A stretch of 64,000 bases of DNA from Pteria penguin (lineage: Eukaryota; Mollusca; Bivalvia; Pterioida; Pteriidae): the NCBI GenBank assembly GCA_035048485.1, contig CM068584.1:69848637-69912636 (forward strand), given 5' to 3'. Each line of letters opens with the position of its first letter. Positions within the stretch are counted from its first letter, which is position 1. A program made the position numbers and the translations under genes. Shown here one piece after another: positions 1 through 11,263 of the stretch. The notes beneath the pieces were generated by a model. That model did no database searches. It had not been told where the DNA came from and saw nothing but the letters and a program-made list of their open reading frames with translations.

Positions 1-1470
1 GTTGCGCCTTGGGTGGTTGTGCTGTCGGTTGCGCCCTGGGTGGTTGTGCTGTCAGTTGCGCCTTGAGTGATTGTGCTGTCGGTTGCACCCTGGGTGGTTG
101 TGCTGTCAGTTGCGCCTTGAGTGGTTGTGCTGTCGGTAGCACCCTTGGTGGTTGTGCTGTCAGTTATACCTTGAGTGGTTGTGCTGTCAGTTGCGCCCTG
201 GGTGGTTGTGCTGTCGGTTGCGCCATGGGTGGTTGTGCTGTCAGTTGCACCTTGAATGGTTGTGCTGTCAGTCTGACCTTGGGTGATTGTGCTGTCAGTT
301 GCGCCTTGAGTGGCTGTGCTGTCAGTTTGACCTTGGGTGGTTGTGCTGTCGGTTGCCCCTTGGGTGGTTGTGCTGTCAGTTGCGCCTTGAGTGATTGTGC
401 TGTCGGTTGCAACCTGGGTGGTTGTGCTGTCAGTTGCGCCTTGAGTGGTTGTGCTGTCGGTAGCACCCTGGGTGGTTGTGCTGTCAGTTATACCTTGAGT
501 GGTTGTGCTGTCAGTTGCACCTTGGGTGGTTGTGCTGTCGGTTGCCCCTTGGGTGGTTGTGCTGTCGGTTGCCCCTTGGGTGGTTGTGCTGTCGGTTGCG
601 CCTTGGGTGGTTGTGCTGTCAGTTGCGCCTTGAGTGATTGTGCTGTCGGTTGCACCCTGGGTGGTTGTGCTGTCAGTTGCGCCTTGAGTGGTTGTGCTGT
701 CGGTAGCACCCTTGGTGGTTGTGCTGTCAGTTATACCTTGAGTGGTTGTGCTGTCAGTTGCGCCCTGCGTGGTTGTGCTGTCGGTTGCGCCCTGGGTGGT
801 TGTGCTGTCAGTTGCACCTTGAATGGTTGTGCTCTCAGTCTGACCTTGGGTGGTTGTGCTGTCAGTTGCGCCTTGAGTGGCTGTGCTGTCAGTTTGACCT
901 TGGGTGGTTGTGCTGTCGGTTGCCCCTTGGGTGGTTGTGCTGTCAGTTGCGCCTTGAGTGATTGTGCTGTCGGTTGCAACCTGGGTGGTTGTGCTGTCAG
1001 TTGCGCCTTGAGTGGTTGTGCTGTCGGTAGCACCCTGGGTGGTTGTGCTGTCAGTTATACCTTGAGTGGTTGTGCTGTCAGTTGCGCCTTGGGTGGTTGT
1101 GCTGTCGGTTGCGCCCTGGGTGGTTGTGCTGTCAGTTGCACCTTGAATGGTTGTGCTGTCAGTCTGACCTTGGGTGGTTGTGCTGTCAGTTGTGCCTTGA
1201 GTGGATGTGCTGTCAGTTTGACCTTGGGTGATTGTGCTGTCGGTTGCCCCTTGGGTGGTTGTGCTGTCGGTTGCCCCTTGGGTGGTTGTGCTGTCAGTTG
1301 CGCCCTGGGTGGTTGTGCTGTCAGTTGCGCCCTGGGTGGTTGTGCTGTCAGTTGGGCCTTGAGTGATTGTGCTCTCAGTTTGACCTAGGGTGGTTGTACT
1401 GTCAGTTGCGCCTTGAGTGGTTGTGCTGTCAGTTGCGCTTTGGGTGGTTGTGCTATCAGTTGCGCCTTGA
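1..1470 (-). repeat. 27-bp coding minisatellite inside the mucin exon, about 54 copies
   Basis: A 27-bp unit recurs in register, with cores such as GGTGGTTGTGCTGTC on the plus strand. On the minus strand each unit gives 9 residues, TDSTTTQGA with variants at the T/I position before Q and at the T after A. Unit variants recur in the same order in larger blocks (for example around 60-470, 620-1030 and 1030-1250), a higher-order repeat. No unit contains a stop on the minus strand, in keeping with selection or recent expansion in coding DNA. Confidence 0.85.
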
Positions 1471-4304
1471 GTGATTGTGCTGACAGTTGCAGCGGCAGTT
1501 GTTGTGGTATCAGCAGAGCCTGAGGTAGTTGTGGTTGCTGAACTGACCGTTTCTGTAGAGGTTGAAGCTATCCTCGAGGAAGTTTCAGTTGTTGCTGCGT
1601 CTGTCGTTGTAATTGTTGTAGCATCAGTTGTTGCACCGTCTGTTGTCGTTGATGCAGCTTCTGATGTTGTCATTGCATTCGTTGTCGTGGTTGAGGCTAC
1701 CGTTGATGTCCTTTGAGTTGTTGCTGTATCCGTTGTTGTGGCAGCCTCCGTCGTCATGGTGGCAGTTTCTATGGAAGTTGGAGCTATTGTTGATGTTGCT
1801 TCAGTTGTTGTTGGAGCAGTTGCTGTTGTTGTTGCAGGCTCTGTTGTTGTGGATACAGCTTCTGTTGAGGTTGGAGCTATTGTTGACGTTTCAGTAGTTG
1901 CGGAAGCAGTTGTTGTCGCTGTGGCAGCTTCTGTTGTCGTGGTGACAGTCTCTGTTGTTGTGGCTGCGTCTGTTGTTGTGGTGACAACCTCTGTTGTGAC
2001 AGAGTCTGTTGTTGTGACAGCTTCTGTCGTTGTTGAAGCTTCTCTTGTTGTGGCAGCATCTGTTGTTGTGGTGGCAGCTTCTGTTGATGTTAGTGCTATT
2101 GTCGATGTAGCTTCAGTAGTTGCTGCCTCAGTTGTTGTTGCAGTCTCTGTTATCGTTGTGGCAGCTTCTGCTGTCGTAGCTGAGATTGTTGTGGTGGCAG
2201 CTTCTGTTGAAGTTGGGGCTATTGTTGACGTTTCAGTAGTTGCGGAATCAGTAGTTGTTGCGGCCACCGTTGTCGTGGTGACAGCCTCTGTCGTTGTTGC
2301 AGCCTCTGTTGTTGTGGTAGCATCTGTCGTTGTAGTGGCAGCTTCTGTTGAGGTTGGAGCTATTGTTGACGTTTCAGTAGTTGCTGCATCCGTTGTTGTT
2401 GCAGCCTGTGTTGTCATTGTTGCAGCTGTTGTTGCCGTGGTGGCAGCCTCTGCCGTTGTTGCAGCCTCTGTTGTTGTGGCAGCAACTGTCGTTGTAGTGG
2501 CAGCTTCTGTTGAAGTTGGAACTATTGTCGATGTAGCTTCAGTAGTTGCTGCAGCAGTTGTTGTTGCAGTCTCTGTTGTTATTGTGGCAGATTCTGTTGT
2601 CATAGTGACAGTCTCTGTTGTAGTGACAGTGTTTGTTGTAGTGGTGACAGCCTCTGTTGTTGTGGCAGCGTCTGTTGTTGTTGCAGCATCTGTCGTTGTA
2701 GTCGGAGCTTCTGTTGAGGTTGCAGCTATTGTTGATGTTTCAGTAGTTGCTGACTCAGTTGTTGTTACGGCCTCCGTTGTCGTTGTGGCAGCTTCTGTGA
2801 TCGTGGTGAGTGCTTCTGTTGTTGTGGCAGCGTCTGTTGTTGTGGCAGCGTCTGTTGTTGTGGTAACCTCTGTCGCTGTTGTGGCAGCTTCTGTTGAAGT
2901 TGCAGTTATTGCTGATGTTTCAGTAGTTGCTGCCTCAGTTGTCGTTACAGCGTCCGTTGTTGTTGTGGCAGCTTCTGTTGTCACAGTGACATCCTCTGTT
3001 GTTGTGGCAGCTTCGGTCGTTGAAGTTGCAGCTTCTGTGGAAGTTGGAGCTATTGTTGACGTTTCAGTAGTTGCTGCCTCTGTTGTTGTTGCGACCTCCA
3101 TTGTTGTTGTGGCAGCGTCTGTAGAGGTAGTGGCAGCTTCTGTTGAGGTTGCAGCTATGGTTGATGTCACTTCGGTAGTTGCTGCATTAGTTGCTGTTGC
3201 AGCTTCTGTTGTTGTTGTGGTTGCTTCTGTGGTCAAAGTGACAGCCTCTGTTGTTGTGGCAGCGTCTGTTGTTGTGGTAACCTCTGTCACTGTGGTGGCA
3301 GTTTCTGTTGAGGTTGCAGCTATTGTTGATGTTTCAGTAGTTGCGGAATCAGTTGTTGTTGCAGCCTCTGTTGTCGTTGTGACAGCTTCTGTAGCCGTGG
3401 TGAGAGCGTTTGTTGTTGTGGCAGCGTCTGTTGTTGTGGCAACCTCTGTCGTTGTAGTGGCAGCTTCTGTGGAAGTTGGAGCTATTGTTGATGTTTCAGT
3501 AGTTGCGGAATCAGTTGTTGTTGCAGCCTCTGTTGTTGAAGCTGCGTCCGTTGTCGTTGTCGCTTCCTCTGTTGAAGCTGAGGCCATACTTGTTGATGCT
3601 TCAGTTGTGACTGATTCTGTTGTCGTGGCGGCATTTGTTGTCGTTGCTGCGTCTGTTGTAGATGCTTCAACTGTTGTTGTTGCCACTGTTGTTGTTGCGA
3701 CCTCCATTGTTGTTGAGACAGCGTCTGTAGGGGTAGTGGCAGCTTCTGTTGAGGTTGCAGCTATGGTTGATGTCACTTCGGTAGTTGCTGCATTAGTTGC
3801 TGTTGCAGCTTCCGTTGTTGTTGTGGCTGCTTCTGTTGTCATAGTGACAGCCTCTGTTGTTATGGCAGCGTCTGTTGTAGTGGTGACAGCCTCTGTTGTT
3901 GTGGCAGCCTCTGTCGTTGTTGTGGCAGCTTCTGTGGAAGTTGGAGCTATTGTTGATGTTTCAGTAGTTGCGGAATCGGTTGTTGTTGCAGCCTCTGTTG
4001 TTGAAGCTGCCTCCGTTGTCGTTGTCGCATCCTCTGTTGAAGTTGAGGCCATACTTGTTGATGCTTCAGTTGTGACTGACTCTGTTGTGGCGGCATTTGT
4101 TGTTGCTGCTTCTGTTGTAGATGCTTCAACTGTTGTTGTTGCCGCTGTTGTTGTTGCTATGGAGACAGTTGAAGCATCAGATGGTGCGGTCGTCGTATCA
4201 GTGATCGGAGTTGTTTCTGTCGTCGTCGTCGATGAGTTCACCAATGATATTGCCGATGATAACAATAGGAGTATGGACAGAGTACACCCCCATGATCGAC
4301 CCAT
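1..4304 (-). CDS. Secreted mucin-like Thr-rich protein, 5' coding exon, partial at window edge
   Basis: The minus strand is open from the ATG at 4304 to the window edge: about 1434 codons with no stop, so the 3' end lies outside. Residues 1 to about 24 form a classical signal peptide (basic start MGRSWG, hydrophobic core LSILLLLSSAIS). Next comes a Thr/Ser/Glu/Ala-rich stretch to about residue 945, built from TTTEAATTT-like runs and a recurring module around ETSTIAPTSTEAA, spaced mostly some 50-55 residues apart. From about residue 945 onward it is a 9-residue repeat, QGATDSTTT. Such composition is that of a heavily O-glycosylated secreted or matrix mucin; no cysteine-rich or enzymatic domain is visible in this part. 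A consensus 3' splice site lies 3 bases upstream of the ATG. The Val-rich frame on the plus strand (1738-4311) is its antisense shadow. Class confident; specific function (mucus, shell matrix, cuticle) unknown. Confidence 0.8.
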   Translation of the reverse strand, partial: MGRSWGCTLSILLLLSSAISLVNSSTTTTETTPITDTTTAPSDASTVSIATTTAATTTVEASTTEAATTNAATTESVTTEASTSMASTSTEDATTTTEAASTTEAATTTDSATTETSTIAPTSTEAATTTTEAATTTEAVTTTTDAAITTEAVTMTTEAATTTTEAATATNAATTEVTSTIAATSTEAATTPTDAVSTTMEVATTTVATTTVEASTTDAATTTNAATTTESVTTEASTSMASASTEEATTTTDAASTTEAATTTDSATTETSTIAPTSTEAATTTTEVATTTDAATTTNALTTATEAVTTTTEAATTTDSATTETSTIAATSTETATTVTEVTTTTDAATTTEAVTLTTEATTTTTEAATATNAATTEVTSTIAATSTEAATTSTDAATTTMEVATTTEAATTETSTIAPTSTEAATSTTEAATTTEDVTVTTEAATTTTDAVTTTEAATTETSAITATSTEAATTATEVTTTTDAATTTDAATTTEALTTITEAATTTTEAVTTTESATTETSTIAATSTEAPTTTTDAATTTDAATTTEAVTTTTNTVTTTETVTMTTESATITTETATTTAAATTEATSTIVPTSTEAATTTTVAATTTEAATTAEAATTATTAATMTTQAATTTDAATTETSTIAPTSTEAATTTTDATTTTEAATTTEAVTTTTVAATTTDSATTETSTIAPTSTEAATTTISATTAEAATTITETATTTEAATTEATSTIALTSTEAATTTTDAATTREASTTTEAVTTTDSVTTEVVTTTTDAATTTETVTTTTEAATATTTASATTETSTIAPTSTEAVSTTTEPATTTATAPTTTEATSTIAPTSIETATMTTEAATTTDTATTQRTSTVASTTTTNAMTTSEAASTTTDGATTDATTITTTDAATTETSSRIASTSTETVSSATTTTSGSADTTTTAAATVSTITQGATDSTTTQSATDSTTTQGATDSTTTLGQTESTITQGPTDSTTTQGATDSTTTQGATDSTTTQGATDSTTTQGATDSTITQGQTDSTSTQGTTDSTTTQGQTDSTTIQGATDSTTTQGATDSTTTQGATDSTTTQGITDSTTTQGATDSTTTQGATDSTTTQVATDSTITQGATDSTTTQGATDSTTTQGQTDSTATQGATDSTTTQGQTESTTIQGATDSTTTQGATDSTTTQGATDSTTTQGITDSTTTKGATDSTTTQGATDSTTTQGATDSTITQGATDSTTTQGATDSTTTQGATDSTTTQGATDSTTTQGATDSTTTQGITDSTTTQGATDSTTTQGATDSTTTQVATDSTITQGATDSTTTQGATDSTTTQGQTDSTATQGATDSTITQGQTDSTTIQGATDSTTTHGATDSTTTQGATDSTTTQGITDSTTTKGATDSTTTQGATDSTTTQGATDSTITQGATDSTTTQGATDSTTTQGA

Positions 4305-4307
4305 TAT

Positions 4308-4331
4308 CTGAAACGAGAAAAAGAAATCAAA
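4308..4331 (-). other. Predicted 3' splice site (acceptor) of the mucin exon
   Basis: Read on the minus strand, a pyrimidine-rich tract (TTTCTTTTTCTCGTTTCAG) ends in CAG at 4308-4310, followed by ATAATGGG. The exon would begin at 4307 and the start codon at 4304. A possible branch-point-like CTAAT lies just upstream. This implies a non-coding first exon further right, perhaps beyond the G-rich array at 4.4-6.3 kb. I could not identify that exon or a promoter. Confidence 0.6.
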
Positions 4332-4440
4332 CGTTAATTAGAGGGTAGCGTTACGAGAACTTTCTGTACGATACATGTATTTATTCATACAGTCGCGCAT
4401 GATACTGACCACTTAAATTTTTACATCGGAAAGGGGAAGA
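4332..4440. other. Short low-copy spacer upstream of the mucin exon
   Basis: Low-copy sequence between the acceptor site and the G-rich array; presumed intron. No further feature seen. Confidence 0.4.
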
Positions 4441-6346
4441 GGGAGGGGGGGGGGGGTTATACCGGAAAGTGTAGTTGGGAGGGGTTATACCGGAAAGAGT
4501 AGTTGGGAGGGGTTACACCGGAAAGAGTAGTTGGGAGGGGGTTATATCGGAGAGGGGAAGATAGGGGAGGGGTTATACTAGAAAGAGTAGTTGGGAGGGG
4601 TTTATATCGGAGAGGGGAAAATTGGGAGGAGGGGTTATACTGGAAAGAGTAGTTGGGAGGGGTTATATCGGAGAGGGGAAGATAGGGGGAGGGGTTATAC
4701 CGGAAAGAGTGGTTGGGAGGGAGTTATATCGGAGAGGGGAAAATTGGGAGGAGGGGTTATACCGGAAAGAGTGGTTGGGAGGGAGTTATATCGGAGAGAG
4801 GAAGATGGGGAGGGGTTATACCGGAAAGAGTAGTTGGGAAGGAGTTATATCGAAGAGGGGAAGATGGGGGGGGGGGGGGTTATACCGGAAAGAGTAGTTG
4901 GGAGGGGTTATATCGGAGAGGGGAAGATGGGGGAGGGTTATATCGGAGAGGGGAAGATGGGGGAGGGGTTATACTGAAAAGAGTAGTTGGGAGGGGTTTA
5001 TATCGAAGAGGGGAAGAGAGAGAGGGATTATACTGAAAAGAGTATTTGGAAGGGGTTTATATCGGAGAGGGGAAGATTGGGGAGGGGTTATACTGGAAAG
5101 AGTAGTTGGGAGGGGGATATATCGGAGAGGGGAAGACGGGGGAGGGGAGGGATACATCGGAAAGAGTAGTTGGGAGGGGTTTATATCGGAGGGGGGAAGA
5201 TAGGGGAGGGGTTATACTGGAAAGAGTAGTTGGGAGGGAGTTATATCGGAGACGGGAAGATGGGGGGATACACTGGAAAGAGTAGTTGGGAGGGAGTTAT
5301 ATCGGAGAGGGGAAGATGGGGGAGGGGTTATACCGGAAAGAGTGGTTGGGAGGGAGTTATATCGGAGAGGGGAAGATAGGGGGAGGGGTTATACTGGAAA
5401 GAGTAGTTGGGAGGGAGTTATATCAAAGAGGGGAAGATAGGGGGAGGGGTTATACCGGAAAGAGTAGTTGGGAGTTGGGAGGGAGTTATATCGGAGAGGG
5501 GAAGATGGGGGGGATACACTGGAAAGAGTAGTTGGGAGGGAGTTATATCGGAGAGGGGAAGATGGGGGAGGGGTTATACCGGAAAGAGTGGTTGGGAGGG
5601 AGTTATATCGGAGAGGGGAAGATAGGGGGAGGGGTTATACTGGAAAGAGTAGTTGGGAGGGAGTTATATCAAAGAGGGGAAGATAGGGGGAGGGGTTATA
5701 CTGGAAAGAGTAGTTGGGAGGGAGTTATATCGGAGAGGGGCAGATGGGGGAAGGGGTTATACCGGAAAGAGTAGTTGGGAGTTGGGAGGGGTTATATCGG
5801 AGAGGGGAAGATGGGGGGATACACTGGAAAGAGTAGTTGGGAGGGAGTTATATCGGAGAGGGGAAGATGGGGGAGGGGTTATACCGGAAAGAGTGGTTGG
5901 GAGGGAGTTATATCGGAGAGGGGAAGATGGGGGGGATACACTGAAAAGAGTAGTTGGTAGGGGGTTATATCGGAGAAGGGAAGATGGTGGAGAGTTTATA
6001 CCGGAAAGAGTAGTTGGGAAGGGGTTATATCGGAGAAAGGGAAGCTGGGGGAGGGATTATACTGGAAAGAGTAGTTGGGAGGGAGTTATATCGGAGAGGG
6101 GAAGATGGGAGAGGGGTTATACCGGAAAGAGTAGTTGGGAGGGAGTTATATCGGAGAGGGGCAGATGGGGGAGGGGATACACCGGAAAGAGTAGTTGGGA
6201 GTGGTTATATCGGGGAGGGGAAGATAGGGGGAGGTTTTATACCGGAAATAGAAGTTGGGAGGGGTTATATCTTAGAGGGGGAAAATTGGGAGGAGGGGTT
6301 ATACTGGAAGGAGTAAATGGGAGGGGGTTATATCGGAGAGGGGAGT
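4441..6346. repeat. G/A-rich minisatellite, about 60-bp unit, about 31 copies
   Basis: Alternating half-units TTATACCGGAAAGAGTAGTT and TTATATCGGAGAGGGGAAG are joined by G-rich linkers of varying length. The top strand is strongly purine-biased with many runs of 4 or more G, so G-quadruplex or triplex structure is plausible. The units vary in length by a few bases, and multi-unit blocks repeat (for example near 5210-5460 and 5480-5760). Long overlapping stop-free frames here are an artefact of the repeat. Confidence 0.9.
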
Positions 6347-6580
6347 GGAATTCTTTAGTAATATTGATAGTGCATTTACCGAAGGCGGATCCAAGGGTCT
6401 TTGACGGATCCGGAGATCCATAAATTGAATTAAGGTGAACGTTTCGCTTATAGGCATTTGTCTTCAATTCATGTGATGTCAAGATAACAAAATATGTTAA
6501 TCACTGCATGTTGATTGGGTATATGATCAATGGGATTTGATTTCATTGGTAGCCATGATTTATCTTATTTACTTATTCAA
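6347..6580. other. Low-copy spacer
   Basis: Non-repetitive sequence containing three short copies of a GGATCC-type motif near 6388-6418. No gene seen. Confidence 0.4.
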
Positions 6581-6606
6581 TCTCTTTTTTTTTTTTTTCC
6601 TTTTTT

Positions 6607-6652
<46 letters not shown>

Positions 6653-6704
6653 TTTTGTTTTGTTTTTTTTTTTTTGTTTTTGTTTTTGTTTTTTTTGTTT
6701 TTCA
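6581..6704. repeat. T-rich low-complexity tract
   Basis: About 120 bases of nearly pure T with scattered G and C. It could be a retroposon tail read on the minus strand or simple-sequence expansion; no element body was recognised next to it. Sequencing length error is likely here. Confidence 0.85.
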
Positions 6705-6712
6705 ACAATATC

Positions 6713-7226
6713 TGGAATGTCCACCAAGCCCTACCGTACCTGGAGTGTCTACCAAGCCATAAAGTACCTGGAGTGTCCATCAAGCCCTACCGTACCTGGA
6801 GTGTCAATCAAGCCCTACCGTACCTGGAGTGTCCATCAAGCCCTACCGTACCTGGAGTGTCAATCAAGCCCTACCGTACTTGGAGTGTCCATCAAGCCCT
6901 ACCGTACCTGGAGTGTCCACCAAGTCCTAAAGTACCTGGAGTGTCCATCAAGTCCTAAAGTACCTGGAGTGTCCATCAAGTCCTAAAGTACCTGGAGTGT
7001 CCATCAAGCCCTACCGTACCTGGAGTGTCCATCAAGCCCTACCGTACCTGGAGTGTCCATCAAGCCCTAACGTACCTGGAGTGTCCATCAAGCCCTACCG
7101 TACCTGGAGTGTCCATCAAGCCCTACCGTACCTGGAGTGTCCATCAAGCCCTACAGTACCTGGAGTGTCCATCAAGCCCTACAGTACTTGGAGTGTCCAT
7201 CAAGCCATACGATACCTGGAGCGCCA
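6713..7226. repeat. 28-bp tandem array, about 18 copies
   Basis: Unit cores are GTACCTGGAGTGTCCATCAA and GCCCTACC, with variants (GTCAATCAAG, AAGTCCTAAAG). The unit length is not a multiple of 3. The right end grades into the telomere-containing repeat at 7228. Confidence 0.9.
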
Positions 7227-7227
7227 G

Positions 7228-7310
7228 CCAAGTCATAAGGGATCCTAACCCTAACCCAACCAAGTCATAAGGGATCCTGACCCTAACCCAACCAAGTCAT
7301 AAGGGATCCT
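7228..7310. repeat. Interstitial telomeric repeats alternating with a duplicated 19-bp host sequence
   Basis: A 19-bp host segment (CCAAGTCATAAGGGATCCT) occurs at 7228-7246, 7260-7278 and 7292-7310. Between the copies lie short CCCTAACCC-type telomeric tracts. The result is a 32-bp period with 2.5 copies. Confidence 0.85.
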
Positions 7311-7490
7311 TTTTTCTGCTTGAATGTTCACTTCATGTACTAAGGCCGTTTTCTACACTCTTTATTTTACCATTCCTTCCTGATTGTTTTGGTTTATACC
7401 TGTATATTACAGATTTGCATAACTTTTCTATGTGGAAAGATCGAAACCGCATGTGGGATTTCATTATCCTTAATGCAAAAACACAGACAA

Positions 7491-7533
7491 TAGTGCAGTC
7501 TGTACCTAACCCTAACCGTAGTGCAGTCTGTAC
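7491..7533. repeat. Short telomeric tract flanked by 15-bp direct repeats
   Basis: TAGTGCAGTCTGTAC at 7491-7505 and again at 7519-7533 flank CTAACCCTAACC (7506-7517). The duplication is exact, as for a filled-in staggered break. Confidence 0.85.
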
Positions 7534-7689
7534 GACAAGATCAAACAAAAAGACCGTTTACGTTGAAAAAAAAATCCATAAATTCAACAGGAGGTATTTA
7601 ATCTGAACAAACATGATCATGTGATCTTGGCAAACCACTGCTTTGTAATAAACACGGGTTGAAATGGTTTGAATTCTGAAAACGTTCTG

Positions 7690-10600
7690 CAGGGAGTAGA
7701 ATATCGCTACAATACGCAGGGGGTAGAATATCGCTACAATACGCAGGGGGTAGAATATCGCTACAATACGCAGGGGGTAGAATATCGCTACAATACACAG
7801 GGGGTAGAATATCGCTACAATACGCAGGGAGTAGAATATCGCTACAATACGCAGGGAGTAGAATATCGCTACAATACGCAGGGAGTAGAATATCGCTACA
7901 ATACGCAGGGAGTAGAATATCGCTACAATACGCAGGGAGTAGAATATCGCTACAATACGCAGGGGGTAGAATATCGCTACAATACGCAGGGGGTAGAATG
8001 TCGCTACAATACGCAGGGAGTAGAATATCGCTACAATACGCAGGGGGTAGAATGTCGCTACAATACGCAGGGGGTAGAATGTCGCTACAATACACAGGGG
8101 GTAGAATATCGCTACAATACGCAGGGGGTAGAGTGTCGCTACAATACGCAGGGGGTAGAATATCGCTACAATACGCAGGGGGTAGAATATCGCTAAAATA
8201 CGCAGGGGGTAGAATATCGCTAAAATACGCAGGGGGTAGAATATCGCTAAAATACGCAGGGGGTAGAATATCGCTACAATACACAGGGGGTAGAATATCG
8301 CTACAATACGCAGGGAGTAGAATATCGCTACAATACGCAGGGAGTAGAATATCGCTACAATACGCAGGGAGTAGAATATCGCTACAATACGCAGGGAGTA
8401 GAATATCGCTACAATACGCAGGGAGTAGAATATCGCTACAATACGCAGGGGGTAGAATATCGCTACAATACGCAGGGGGTAGAATGTCGCTACAATACGC
8501 AGGGAGTAGAATATCGCTACAATACGCAGGGGGTAGAATGTCGCTACAATACGCAGGGGGTAGAATGTCGCTACAATACACAGGGGGTAGAATATCGCTA
8601 CAATACGCAGGGGGTAGAGTGTCGCTACAATACGCAGGGGGTAGAATATCGCTACAATACGCAGGGGGTAGAATATCGCTAAAATACGCAGGGGGTAGAA
8701 TATCGCTAAAATACGCAGGGGGTAGAATATCGCTAAAATACGCAGGGGGTAGAATATCGCTAAAATACGCAGGGGGTAGAATATCGCTACAATACACAGG
8801 GGGTAGAATGTCGCTACAATACGCAGGGGGTAGAATATCGCTACAATACGCAGGGGGTAGAATATCGCTACAATACGCAGGGAGTAGAATATCGCTAAAA
8901 TACGCAGGGGGTAGAATATCGCTACAATACGCAGGGGGTAGAATATCGCTACAATACGCAGGGGGTAGAATATCGCTAAAATACGCAGGGGGTAGAATAT
9001 CGCTACAATACGCAGGGGGTAGAATATCGCTACAATACGCAGGGGGTAGAATATCGCTAAAATACGCAGGGGGTAGAATATCGCTAAAATACGCAGGGGG
9101 TAGAATATCGCTACAATACGCAGGGGGTAGAATATCGCTACAATACGCAGGGGGTAGAATATCGCTAAAATACGCAGGGGGTAGAATATCGCTACAATAC
9201 GCAGGGGGTAGAATGTCGCTACAATACGCAGGGAGTAGAATATCGCTACAATACGCAGGGGGTAGAATATCGCTACAATACACAGGGGGTAGAATATCGC
9301 TACAATACGCAGGGGGTAGAGTGTCGCTACAATACGCAGGGAATAGAATATCGCTACAATACGCAGGGGGTAGAATATCGCTACAATACGCAGGGGGTAG
9401 AATATCGCTACAATACGCAGGGAATAGAATATCGCTACAATACGCAGGGGGTAGAATATCGCTACAATACGCAGGGGGTAGAATATCGCTACAATACGCA
9501 GGGGGTAGAATATCGCTACAATACGCAGGGGGGAGAATATCGCTACAATACGCAGGGAGTAGAATATCGCTACAATACGCAGGGGGTAGAATGTCGCTAC
9601 AATACGCAGGGGGTAGAATGTCGCTACAATACGCAGGGGGTAGAATATCGCTACAATACGCAGGGAATAGAATATCGCTACAATACGCAGGGGGTAGAAT
9701 GTCGCTACAATACGCAGGGAGTAGAATATCGCTACAATACGCAGGGGGTAGAATATCGCTACAATACACAGGGGGTAGAATATCGCTACAATACGCAGGG
9801 GGTAGAGTGTCGCTACAATACGCAGGGGGTAGAATATCGCTACAATACGCAGGGGGTAGAATATCGCTACAATACGCAGGGGGTAGAATATCGCTAAAAT
9901 ACGCAGGGGGTAGAATATCGCTAAAATACGCAGGGGGTAGAATATCGCTAAAATACGCAGGGGGTAGAATATCGCTAAAATACGCAGGGGGTAGAATATC
10001 GCTACAATACGCAGGGGGTAGAATGTCGCTACAATACGCAGGGGGTAGAATGTCGCTACAATACGCAGGGAGTAGAATATCGCTACAATACGCAGGGGGT
10101 AGAGTGTCGCTACAATACGCAGGGGGTAGAATATCGCTACAATACGCAGGGGGTAGAATATCGCTACAATACGCAGGGGGTAGAATATCGCTACAATACG
10201 CAGGGGGTAGAATATCGCTACAATACGCAGGGGGTAGAGTGTCGCTACAATACGCAGGGAGTAGAATATCGCTAAAATACGCAGGGAGTAGAATATCGCT
10301 ACAATACGCAGGGGGTAGAATATCGCTACAATACGCAGGGGGTAGAATATCGCTACAATACGCAGGGAGTAGAATATCGCTACAATACGCAGGGAGTAGA
10401 ATATCGCTACAATACGCAGGGGGTAGAATATCGCTACAATACGCAGGGGGTAGAATGTCGCTACAATACGCAGGGGGTAGAGTGTCGCTACAATACGCAG
10501 GGGGTAGAATATCGCTACAATACGCAGGGGGTAGAATATCGCTACAATACGCAGTAGAATATCGCTACAATACGCAGGGGGTAGAATATCGCTACAATAC

Positions 10601-11263
10601 GCAGGGGGTAGAATATCGCTACAATACGCAGGGAGTAGAATATCGCTACAATACGCAGGGGGTAGAATATCGCTACAATACGCAGGGAGTAGAATATCGC
10701 TACAATACGCAGGGGGTAGAATATCGCTACAATACGCAGGGGGTAGAATATCGCTACAATACGCAGGGAGTAGAATATCGCTACAATACGCAGGAGGTAG
10801 AATGTCGCTACAATACGCAGGGAGTAGAATATCGCTACAATACGCAGGGAGTAGAATATCGCTACAATACGCAGGGGGTAGAATATCGCTACAATACGCA
10901 GGGAGTAGAATATCGCTACAATACGCAGGGAGTAGAATATCGCTACAATACGCAGGGGGTAGAATATCGCTACAATACGCAGGGGGTAGAATATCGCTAC
11001 AATACGCAGGGAGTAGAATGTCGCTACAATACGCAGGGAGTAGAATATCGCTACAATACGCAGGGGGTAGAATATCGCTACAATACGCAGGGGGTAGAGT
11101 GTCGCTACAATACGCAGGGGGTAGAATATCGCTACAATACGCAGGGGGTAGAATATCGCTACAATACGCAGGGGGTAGAATATCGCTACAATACGCAGGG
11201 GGTAGAATATCGCTACAATACGCAGGGGGTAGAATATCGCTACAATACGCAGGGGGTAGAATA
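7690..11263. repeat. 27-bp tandem array, about 132 copies
   Basis: Unit cores are GGGGGTAGAATATCGCTAC and AATACGCA. Recurrent variants are GGGAGTAG, TAGAATGTCGC, TAGAGTGTCGC and CGCTAAAATACG. Variant order repeats in blocks: the rare TAGAGTGTCGC unit recurs about 486 bp (18 units) later at 8131 and 8617. One unit near 10550 lacks the G run, which shifts the reading frame. As 27 is a multiple of 3, open frames of 700-1240 codons exist on both strands; the array context and lack of gene signals argue that none is coding. Confidence 0.95.

Noticed and set aside
1738..4311. 857-codon Val/Ala/Ser-rich open frame on the plus strand
   Set aside because: It is the antisense of the mucin exon. The minus strand has the signal peptide, acceptor site and Thr-rich logic; the plus frame has none of these.
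6530..6986. Phe-rich open frames
   Set aside because: Translation of a T-rich tract joined to the 28-bp array.
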